Translations under genes and position numbers: made by a program
Part shown: positions 14,028 through 21,142 of the stretch, one piece after another
Numbering within the stretch: position 1 is the first letter of the stretch
Layout: each line of letters opens with the position of its first letter
Source of the DNA: an uncultured Collinsella sp.
Lineage (GTDB): Bacteria > Actinomycetota > Coriobacteriia > Coriobacteriales > Coriobacteriaceae
NCBI GenBank assembly: GCA_902464035.1
Contig: CABQHT010000034.1
Coordinates: 1-21,851 of the forward strand
Length of the DNA stretch: 21,851 nucleotides
Direction of reading: 5' to 3'
Notes under the pieces: generated by a model
The model's input: the letters and a program-made list of their open reading frames with translations, nothing else
Told to the model about the DNA's origin: nothing
Databases searched by the model: none

Positions 14028-15908
14028 ATGCTCAATAATCACGAGGCCAATCTAACCGACGAGGAGGCTGCCGCCGAGGTCGCCCGTGTCGCGAAGACCT
14101 ACCCCGTGGTGCGTTTGCTGTCGGCCGATCAGGTCAAGAGTGACCGCAACTGCCTGCTCGCTGGCGATCGGTGCCCTTGCCTGCGCCAGTCAAGTCTTGA
14201 GGCCATGGCAAGCTCCGATGAGATATCGGAGCGGCTGCTCAGCGACGGCGTTGAGTACCGTGCCCGTGTGCGCTCTTTGACGGTCGAGGGCGAGCCTCAC
14301 GTATTGCTGATGGTGCGCCCTATCGATGAACAAGAGGCCGCAGAAGAGGACCTTGTCTACACCGATGTGCTGACGAGCGTGCATAATCGTCGATATTACG
14401 AGGAAAAGCTTCGTAGTGCCCGCATGAATGCCGGCGTTGCGATGATCGACCTCGATGATTTTAGGGTCTTCAACGATACCTGTGGTCGTCATGCCGGCGA
14501 CCTTGCGCTCGGTGCTGTGGCGGCGGCCATTCGCGGCAGCATTCGCTCGACTGACGAGCTTGTGCGCCTTGGCTGCGACAAGTTCGTGGCCGTCATGCCC
14601 AATATCCCCTCCGATGACTTTGCGCGTCGCCTGCGCCATGTATCCGATGCCGTTCATGCCACGATCGTCCCGGGCCATGAGCGCGTCAGCTTGTCAGCGT
14701 GTGTGGGCGGCGTTCGCATTAACGGCGAGACGGTCGATGAGGGCGTAAGCCGCGCGGTTCAGCTTTTGAGCCACGCCAAGGCAAAGCCCGGTACGGTCGT
14801 GACCGACAACGACGCAATCGCGACTTTCCAAAGCCAAAAGCCCTCGATCCTTATTGTCGATGACTCCGAGATGAACCGTGTCATCCTCAACGAGATGCTC
14901 AAGGACGAGTATCACGTCCTGGAGGCTGACAACGGCCGCGCGGCGCTCGATATGGTCGACCGTTATGGTGATGAGCTGTCGCTTGTGCTGCTCGATATTG
15001 TCATGCCGGGCATGAGCGGCTTTGAGGTACTGGCCGACCTGTCGCACCGGTCTGTCGCCGATAACCTGCCCGTCATCATGATCTCGAGTGAAGATTCCGA
15101 CGACGTGGTGCTGCGCGCCTACGAGTTGGGCGCTTCGGACTACATCAACCGCCCGTTTGATGCGCGCGTCGTGCGCCGCCGCGTGAGTAACACCATCCGC
15201 CTGTATGCCAAGCAGCGTCGCCTGACAAACCTGCTGTCTCAGCAGTACAACGCGCGCGTTAAGAACAGCCGCATGCTCATCGATATCATGGCCGGCGTCA
15301 TGGAGCTTCGTAACGGCGAGAGTGGCCTGCACGTCACGCATATCGAAAAGCTGACCGAGCTGCTGTTGGGCTGCCTGGTGCATCGCAGCGACAAGTTTCC
15401 GCTCGACAACGAACAGCGCTCCACGATCGCTATGGCCTCGGCGCTGCACGATATCGGCAAGATGTCGATCGACGACGCGATCCTCAACAAGCCCGGACGC
15501 CTGACGTCCGAGGAGTTCGAGATTATGAAGACCCACACCACCCTCGGCGCAGATATGCTGCTTGAGTTGGGCCGTCAGCATGCCGGCAATTCCTTGTTGG
15601 AGTACGCATACCAGATCGCGCGCTGGCACCACGAGCGTTGGGACGGCAAGGGCTATCCCGACGGCCTTAAGGGCGACGACATTCCCATTGCCGCGCAGGT
15701 GGTCTCGGTGGCCGATGTATACGATGCGCTCACGAGCGTGCGCGTGTACAAGGATGCCATCCCGCACCAGGAAGCGATTCAGATGATTCTGGACGGCAGG
15801 TGCGGTGAGTTTAACCCGCTACTGCTCGACTGCCTGCTCGAGGTGCAGGACCGTATTGCCGAAACGCTGGCACGCCCTGCCGACGTCGTCGCGTTTCCCA
15901 CGATTTAG
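14028..15908 (+). CDS. PAS-like/degenerate GGDEF/receiver/HD-GYP c-di-GMP signalling protein
   Basis: This 626-residue cytosolic protein has four parts. (1) A small PAS-like N-terminal domain (about 25-100) carries Cys42, Cys49 and Cys51 in CLLAGDRCPC. (2) A GGDEF domain (about 110-262) has a signature that reads GCDKF (182-186) instead of GGDEF, so cyclase activity is doubtful. The inhibitory RxxD site (Arg173, Asp176) lies exactly five residues before it, so product binding may persist. (3) A receiver domain (about 272-392) has Asp278/279, phospho-acceptor Asp323 and Ser353/354, and Arg375 replaces the usual Lys. (4) An HD-GYP domain (about 412-610) has HDIGK (474-478) and HHERWDGKGYPDG (534-546), residues expected of an active c-di-GMP phosphodiesterase. 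No membrane segment is seen. GAAAGGG precedes the start. Confidence 0.93.
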   Translation: MLNNHEANLTDEEAAAEVARVAKTYPVVRLLSADQVKSDRNCLLAGDRCPCLRQSSLEAMASSDEISERLLSDGVEYRARVRSLTVEGEPHVLLMVRPIDEQEAAEEDLVYTDVLTSVHNRRYYEEKLRSARMNAGVAMIDLDDFRVFNDTCGRHAGDLALGAVAAAIRGSIRSTDELVRLGCDKFVAVMPNIPSDDFARRLRHVSDAVHATIVPGHERVSLSACVGGVRINGETVDEGVSRAVQLLSHAKAKPGTVVTDNDAIATFQSQKPSILIVDDSEMNRVILNEMLKDEYHVLEADNGRAALDMVDRYGDELSLVLLDIVMPGMSGFEVLADLSHRSVADNLPVIMISSEDSDDVVLRAYELGASDYINRPFDARVVRRRVSNTIRLYAKQRRLTNLLSQQYNARVKNSRMLIDIMAGVMELRNGESGLHVTHIEKLTELLLGCLVHRSDKFPLDNEQRSTIAMASALHDIGKMSIDDAILNKPGRLTSEEFEIMKTHTTLGADMLLELGRQHAGNSLLEYAYQIARWHHERWDGKGYPDGLKGDDIPIAAQVVSVADVYDALTSVRVYKDAIPHQEAIQMILDGRCGEFNPLLLDCLLEVQDRIAETLARPADVVAFPTI

Positions 15909-15931
15909 TTTGATCGAAGGAGTTTCATTCC

Positions 15932-16288
15932 ATGATTTCCATGCGTGAAGCGTATGAGAAGATCGGCGCCGATTACGATGGCGCATCCGTTCGGCTGATG
16001 GGCGAGGAGATGCTCGCCCGCTTTGCCCTTAAGTTCCTGGATGACGAGAGCATGGACAAGTTCGAGGCCGCTATGGCGGCAGGAGACGCCGAGAGTGCGT
16101 TTATGGCCGTGCATACGCTCAAGGGCGTGAGCCAGAACTTGGGGTTCGACAATCTGTATGAGCCGGCGGTTGTGGTGACCGAGGCGTTGCGTAATGCCGA
16201 TACCGTTGACGGCGCCCGTGATGGGATACATGCGCTACGGCAGCAGTATGCGGCAACGATGTCGGCCCTGCGTGAGGCGGCTGAGTAG
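15932..16288 (+). CDS. Stand-alone HPt phosphotransfer protein
   Basis: This 118-residue helical protein has the histidine phosphotransfer motif AVHTLKGVSQNLGF (59-72) with phospho-accepting His61. HPt proteins relay phosphate between hybrid kinases and receiver domains. It starts 23 nt after the HD-GYP gene, with AAGGAG about 9 nt before the ATG (an alternative ATG lies 9 nt further in), so the two are almost certainly one operon. The obvious partner is the receiver domain of the upstream protein. No histidine kinase is encoded nearby, so the phosphate donor must lie elsewhere. Confidence 0.88.
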   Translation: MISMREAYEKIGADYDGASVRLMGEEMLARFALKFLDDESMDKFEAAMAAGDAESAFMAVHTLKGVSQNLGFDNLYEPAVVVTEALRNADTVDGARDGIHALRQQYAATMSALREAAE

Positions 16289-16335
16289 GAGGCTACGAGT
16301 TTTGGCGTATTCCAAGCTTGTTGATGTAGATACGA

Positions 16336-16376
16336 AAGGGCGCCCCGCCGGACCATATGGTTGGCGGGGCGCCCTT
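16336..16376. terminator. Bidirectional terminator between HPt and C26 hydrolase genes
   Basis: A 14-bp perfect stem (AAGGGCGCCCCGCC / its complement at 16363-16376) encloses a second palindrome, ACCATATGGT (16352-16361). The plus strand continues with TTATTTG and the minus strand with TTTCG. It lies between convergent genes and could serve both. Confidence 0.8.
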
Positions 16377-16397
16377 ATTTGTTGCGGTGTTCGTAAA

Positions 16398-17207
16398 CTA
16401 GCGGGCCTGCTTAACCTTAGCCGCTGCCTCGACAAACGACTTCCACAGGTTAAAGTCGGTCTCGAGCGTCTGCCACGTGTACTCAGGGTGCCATTGCACG
16501 CCCAGGCAGAAAGGCTGGCCTTCGACTTCGATGCATTCGGGCACGCCGTCGGTTGCCTTGGCGACCAAACGCGTGCTCTTACCCAGACGATCGACGCAGC
16601 AGTGGTGTGCGGAGTTGGTTTGGATCAGCTTGTGTCCGCCAACCGCGCGCTCCAGCAGCGAGCCCGGTACGACCTCGACGGGGTGCACGGGATCGTTGAG
16701 CACGTGGGTGTGACGCCACTGCGTGCGACCCTCACGCGCACCCAGGCTCGGCACGTCCATGCACAGGGTGCCACCGGTGGCGACGTTTAACAGCTGCGTG
16801 CCGCGGCAGGTGGTAAAGAGCGGTTTTTTGGCGCGGAGCACCTCGTTGACCAGCTTGAACTCAAAGCGATCGCGGATCTCGCAGCAGAGCGTAGGGTCGT
16901 AAGGGCGCTCGTCGCCCCAGCGCTTTGGGTTGACGTCCGGGCCGCCGGGGATGGCGACGCCGTCGGCGATGTCCACGTAATGACGGATGACCTCGATATC
17001 CTCGGTGATGGACATCTGCAGCGGCAGGCCGCCGGCGGCAAGGATGGCATCGACAAAGACGCTGGCGATCTCCTCGTTGGGGGAGAGCGTCTCGCTCAAA
17101 AACGGCTTCGCCTCTTCCCAGCGCGGCGCGACGAGGATAAGCGGACGGTCGGCGGGGGCGACGTCAACATGCGGGGTATAGGACGATGAAGTGCGAGTTC
17201 CGATCAT
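16398..17207 (-). CDS. C26 family gamma-glutamyl hydrolase, PuuD-like glutamine amidotransferase fold
   Basis: This 269-residue class I glutamine-amidotransferase-like hydrolase has nucleophile Cys134 in TTCRGTQLLN, His240 and Glu242 in VQWHPEY, the family motif GGPDVNP (88-94) and NSAHH (198-202). Relatives include PuuD, which cleaves gamma-glutamyl-GABA, and other gamma-glutamyl hydrolases. It is the last gene of the ABC importer operon, starting 54 nt after the ATPase stop. This suggests that the imported compound carries a gamma-glutamyl or glutamine amide bond (inference). I chose the ATG at 17205-17207; a GTG 48 nt upstream (17255) is in frame, and the ribosome-binding site is weak for either. 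Confidence 0.85.
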   Translation of the reverse strand: MIGTRTSSSYTPHVDVAPADRPLILVAPRWEEAKPFLSETLSPNEEIASVFVDAILAAGGLPLQMSITEDIEVIRHYVDIADGVAIPGGPDVNPKRWGDERPYDPTLCCEIRDRFEFKLVNEVLRAKKPLFTTCRGTQLLNVATGGTLCMDVPSLGAREGRTQWRHTHVLNDPVHPVEVVPGSLLERAVGGHKLIQTNSAHHCCVDRLGKSTRLVAKATDGVPECIEVEGQPFCLGVQWHPEYTWQTLETDFNLWKSFVEAAAKVKQAR

Positions 17208-17261
17208 AGGTGTAACTTTCGAATCCGGATGGTCATGGCAAGCGGGCGAGCGCACGGCTGG

Positions 17262-18026
<765 letters not shown>

Positions 18027-18062
18027 AATGCTCGGCTCCTTATTCCTAGAAATCGTAAATCG

Positions 18063-18896
18063 TTAGCGGATGATGGTCGCGCCGGTCTTGTGCGAAACGT
18101 AGACGGCGGCCTTGTTAATCGCGACATTGATGAGGATGTAGATGACCGCGATCACCAGGTAGACCGACACGAGGGCGTCGTAGTTGGTAATGAGCACGCG
18201 GGCATTTTGCATCAGGTCGGGGTAGCTCACCACGTAGGCGACGGTGGTGTCCTTGACCACGACTACGAGCTGCGAGATCAGCGACGGGATGATAAACCGA
18301 ATCGCCTGGGGCAGCACGATTTTAAAGGTGATTTTGGCCTTGGAGAGGCCGAGCGCCTGGGCTGCCTCGACCTGGCCGCGCGGTACGGCGTTGACGCCGG
18401 CGCGGAAGATCTCGGCCAGTACGCCGGCTGCGGCGAGGGCGACGGGCAGCGTGAGCATCCAAAACGACGGCAGCGCGATCTTGTACTGGGGCAGCACCAA
18501 AAAGAAGAAGTAGATGAACAGCAGGCTCGGTACGCCGCGGAAGAAGTCGGTGAGCACGCGGCAGACCAGCTGTAGCGGCTTGATGTCGCTCGTGCGGCCG
18601 AGCATAAGGGCGAGGCCCAGCACCAACGCGATGGCGCCTGCGGTGAGTGCGACCTTTACCGTGCCCTCAAAACCGGCAAGCAGGAACTTCCAGGTGGTGA
18701 GGTGCGTAAAGAAGTACCAGTAATGGACCGAAAGCTGGCCGGTCACATAAAAGCGCTGCAGTACCAGAGCGATGAGCGCGGCCACGGCAACAAGTGAGAT
18801 GGTGGTGCCGACGCGAATCTTGGCGCGCATCTTGGGGCCGGGAGCCTCGTAGAGCGCATCGCGCATGGTGAGCGCGGAGGTGGAGTGCTTGCTCAT
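18063..18896 (-). CDS. ABC transporter permease, polar amino-acid type (larger subunit)
   Basis: This 277-residue integral membrane protein has a basic cytoplasmic N-terminal extension (1-30), then about five to six hydrophobic segments (near 31-48, 80-99, 122-136, 146-165, 205-218 and 240-262). The EAA loop that contacts the ATPase is GQVEAAQALGLSKAK (174-188), followed by VLPQA (194-198). Its start overlaps the stop of the preceding permease by 4 nt, so the two are translationally coupled and probably form a heterodimer. Confidence 0.93.
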   Translation of the reverse strand: MSKHSTSALTMRDALYEAPGPKMRAKIRVGTTISLVAVAALIALVLQRFYVTGQLSVHYWYFFTHLTTWKFLLAGFEGTVKVALTAGAIALVLGLALMLGRTSDIKPLQLVCRVLTDFFRGVPSLLFIYFFFLVLPQYKIALPSFWMLTLPVALAAAGVLAEIFRAGVNAVPRGQVEAAQALGLSKAKITFKIVLPQAIRFIIPSLISQLVVVVKDTTVAYVVSYPDLMQNARVLITNYDALVSVYLVIAVIYILINVAINKAAVYVSHKTGATIIR

Positions 18897-19552
18897 CGGA
18901 GGATCATCACCTTCTTATCGATATAGTTGCCAATGTGGCTCACCACAAAGGCCGTGCCCAGGTAGCCGAGCGCCGAGATAAAGAACGCGGCGACGCCGCC
19001 GAGCGAGCGCGTGTTGATGTAGCTCACCACGCCGGTGAGCTCCTGCGGTTGAAGCGGCACCTGACTGCCGAGCGCGGTGGTGAGCATGACGGCGATAAAG
19101 AGGTTGGTCATGGGCAGCACGCTCGAGCGCAGCGCCTGCGGAATCACAATCTTGGCGAGGATACGGCTGAAGCTCATGCCCAGCGAGCGGGCGGCTTCCA
19201 CCTGGCCGACACCGACGGTGTTGATGCCGCTCATAAAGTTCTCGGAGCCAAAGGCAGAACCCAAGAGCACTGTGGCGACGATGACGCAGGTGCGGTAGGG
19301 CAGGACGACCTTGAGCGGCGGCAGCGCGTAGACGACGATAATGAGCAGCGCGATGCCGGGGATGTTACGGAAGACCTGGACATACAGGTCGCCAAAGACG
19401 CGCAGCGGCTTGAGCGGCGACACGCGCATCACGGTGACGGCGACGGCCAGCACCATGGCGATGGCAAACGACTCAAGCGTCATGCCCCAGGTTGCTAGCA
19501 GCGCGTCGATATAGTTCTGGCCATAGAGCGACCAGAGCTCGGAGAGACTCAT
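18893..19552 (-). CDS. ABC transporter permease, polar amino-acid type (smaller subunit)
   Basis: This 219-residue integral membrane protein of the His/Glu/Gln/Arg permease family has hydrophobic segments near 22-42, 65-80, 88-103, 150-165 and 186-204. The EAA loop is GQVEAARSLGMSFSR (116-130), followed by VIPQA (136-140). A strong GGGAGG ribosome-binding site precedes it. An intercistronic hairpin separates it from the binding-protein gene, and it overlaps the next permease gene by 4 nt. Confidence 0.93.
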   Translation of the reverse strand: MSLSELWSLYGQNYIDALLATWGMTLESFAIAMVLAVAVTVMRVSPLKPLRVFGDLYVQVFRNIPGIALLIIVVYALPPLKVVLPYRTCVIVATVLLGSAFGSENFMSGINTVGVGQVEAARSLGMSFSRILAKIVIPQALRSSVLPMTNLFIAVMLTTALGSQVPLQPQELTGVVSYINTRSLGGVAAFFISALGYLGTAFVVSHIGNYIDKKVMILR

Positions 19553-19576
19553 GCGGACCTCCCGCCGGTAAGGAAA

Positions 19577-19602
19577 GGGGCTCCCGTGTGTACGGAAGCC
19601 CC
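19577..19602 (-). terminator. Intercistronic hairpin between binding-protein and permease genes
   Basis: GGGGCT and CCGT arms (19577-19587) pair with ACGG and AGCCCC (19592-19602) with one C/A mismatch and loop GTGT; the minus strand continues with TTTCC. It lies in the 138-nt gap after the binding-protein gene. A partial terminator or mRNA-stabilising hairpin here would give more binding protein than permease, a common pattern in such operons. Confidence 0.6.
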
Positions 19603-19690
19603 GACAACTCAGTGAGGAAACAGTTTAGCGCAATAAAGCGCATCGTGCGTTTCCGTATGGTTTCGTAGCGGCCGTTACTAGGCTCGCTGC

Positions 19691-20686
19691 CTAGGCGCCG
19701 ATCTCGGGCAGCTCGGGAACATTGGTGTCGCCCGTACGGTCGCCGATGCAGATCTGCCACAGCTCGGTCCAGGTGCCGTCATCCTCGATCTTCTTAAGGA
19801 AGTCGTTGACAAAGGCGACACCGTCGGAATCGAGCGGCAGGCCGATGCCGTAGGGCTCCTTGCTGCCGAAGGGCTTGCCGGCAATCTTGTACTTGCCGGG
19901 CTCGCGGACCAGGGCGCTCTGCTGCATGTTGTTGTCGATGACGTAGGCATCGACGCGGCCCTGCTGGAGTGCCTGACGTGCCTCCTCGTCGGTCTTGAAC
20001 TCCTGCTGGCTGGCCTTGGGGGCGAACTCCTCCAGGATGGCGGGGCCGTTGGAGCCGGACTGGACGGCGACGTTCTTATCGGCCAGGTCGTCGACGCCCT
20101 TGATGTCGTCGTTATCGGCAAGCACCAGGATGGCCTGCTGCGTGTAGTAATAGGGACCGGCAAAGGAGACAAGCTTCTTGCGCTCGTCGGTGATGGTGTA
20201 GGTGGCAAAGACGGCGTCGACCTGGCCGTTCTGTAGGACGGACTCGCGCGTGTCCGAGGTCACCTGGGTGATCTCGACCTTGTTCTCGCCTAGGATGTAG
20301 TTGGACAGAAGCTGCGCGATGCCGGCATCGAAGCCACGGGTCTGACCGTCTTTCTCGTTGAGGAGGGAGAAGAGCGTGGAGGTCTGAACGCCACCGATCT
20401 TAAAGACGCCGGCGTCCTTGACGGCCGTGGCCCAGGTGCTGGCAGCGATGGCATCGTCATCGGCCTTGGGACCGTTGTTAACGAGCTTGTCGAATGCCTT
20501 GGCGTCGAGCGTGGTGGAAGCCTCGGTACCCTCGGAGCTCTTGGAGGAACCGGCGGCGGAACCCTTGTCGGCCTCGGCGCTGGTGTCGGAGCAGCCGGCA
20601 AGACCAAGGCCGGCGACGGTTGCGAAGGTGGCGGCAACGAAGCCGCGGCGGTCGAGAACGACCTGCTGGGAGAGGTTCTTGCTCAT
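19691..20686 (-). CDS. Amino-acid ABC transporter substrate-binding lipoprotein (family 3)
   Basis: This 331-residue exported protein delivers substrate to the importer. The signal peptide contains a twin-arginine-like LDRRGFVAAT (11-20), a hydrophobic stretch and lipobox LAGC with lipidated Cys32, so it may use the Tat route before lipidation. A Ser/Ala/Glu-rich linker (33-60) tethers it to the membrane. The SBP_bac_3 domain covers about 90-320. Recognisable family segments are FDAGIAQLL (118-126), VDAVFATYTITDERKK (155-170), AGPYYYTQQAIL (175-186) and DAYVIDN (246-252). It is the first gene of the operon. The ligand is probably a polar amino acid. Confidence 0.93.
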   Translation of the reverse strand: MSKNLSQQVVLDRRGFVAATFATVAGLGLAGCSDTSAEADKGSAAGSSKSSEGTEASTTLDAKAFDKLVNNGPKADDDAIAASTWATAVKDAGVFKIGGVQTSTLFSLLNEKDGQTRGFDAGIAQLLSNYILGENKVEITQVTSDTRESVLQNGQVDAVFATYTITDERKKLVSFAGPYYYTQQAILVLADNDDIKGVDDLADKNVAVQSGSNGPAILEEFAPKASQQEFKTDEEARQALQQGRVDAYVIDNNMQQSALVREPGKYKIAGKPFGSKEPYGIGLPLDSDGVAFVNDFLKKIEDDGTWTELWQICIGDRTGDTNVPELPEIGA

Positions 20687-20729
20687 GGGAGAACACCTTT
20701 CTCAATAAAATCCCTAGCGGTTGAGTAGA

Positions 20730-20759
20730 GTTATACCCTATCCCGCTCAAATGGGTCAA
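20730..20759 (-). promoter_or_regulatory. Promoter of the amino-acid ABC importer operon
   Basis: On the minus strand TTGACC (20759-20754) and TATAAC (20735-20730) are separated by 18 nt, close to the sigma-70 consensus. This predicts a leader of about 37 nt before the binding-protein start. The hairpin array at 20870-21086 therefore lies upstream of this promoter and not in the operon leader. Confidence 0.7.
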
Positions 20760-20802
20760 CACGAAATAACTCAGAAACATACTTGCCTTATGGGTAATTC
20801 TA

Positions 20803-20835
20803 CCTACCAAAAAGGGACAGGCACCTTTGTGGTGG
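20803..20835. repeat. REP-like element, partial copy 3
   Basis: CCTACCAAAAAGGGACAGG (20803-20821) matches the left half of copies 1 and 2. The right half differs (CACCTTTGTGGTGG), so the long arms are not kept; CCACC-type pairing within the right half is possible. It lies 44 nt upstream of the importer promoter -35 box. Confidence 0.55.
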
Positions 20836-20869
20836 TTCTTGCAGATGTGGTGGCCTGCCTCGCTGCTTT

Positions 20870-21086
20870 GTCTCAATCTGTAACAGGTAGACGAGGAAAT
20901 GGGTTCTAGCTGTTACAGATTGAGATTATCTCCTTAATGGGATTCGAATGTCTCAATCTGTAACATCTAGACGGGCAAAAGGTCTCTATCTGTTACAGAT
21001 TGAGACAAAGGTCAGGAGCAAAGACGGTTTGTCTAGATCTGTAACAGTTAGACAGGAATTCGGGCCCTAGATGTTACAGATCGAGA
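20870..21086. repeat. Array of three tandem 55-nt palindromic units
   Basis: Units at 20871-20925, 20951-21005 and 21032-21086 are each exactly 55 nt, with start-to-start periods of 80 and 81 nt. Each begins TCTCAATCTGTAACA (unit 3: TCTAGATCTGTAACA) and ends with the complement TGTTACAGATTGAGA (unit 3: TGTTACAGATCGAGA). A 2-nt internal mismatch region, an inner TAGA/TCTA stem and a purine-rich loop of about 13 nt starting with C and containing GG follow. The inter-unit spacers (25 and 26 nt) are unrelated. In unit 3 one arm base pair has changed from A-T to G-C on both sides. No ORF is supported here. With the REP-like copy and the promoter, this accounts for most of the 455-nt gap at 20687-21141. 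Confidence 0.85.
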
Positions 21087-21103
21087 TAGTTGAGCTCAAA
21101 AAT

Positions 21104-21142
21104 AAAAACCTCCGCAGGGGTGCTTCCCTTGCGGAGGTTTTT
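21104..21142 (-). terminator. Rho-independent terminator of the DXS-like gene
   Basis: AAAAACCTCCGCA (21104-21116) pairs with TGCGGAGGTTTTT (21130-21142) around a 13-nt loop. The stem touches the stop codon at 21142-21144. On the minus strand it is followed by a T-rich stretch (TTTTTATTTTTG). It separates the gene from the palindrome array. Confidence 0.85.

Noticed and set aside
14694..15767. Open frame of 357 codons on the minus strand opposite the receiver/HD-GYP region
   Set aside because: Antisense to conserved catalytic motifs; no domain or ribosome-binding site supports it.
20870..21086. CRISPR array
   Set aside because: The repeated unit is 55 nt and almost wholly palindromic, there are only three units, the spacers are 25-26 nt and no cas gene is present.
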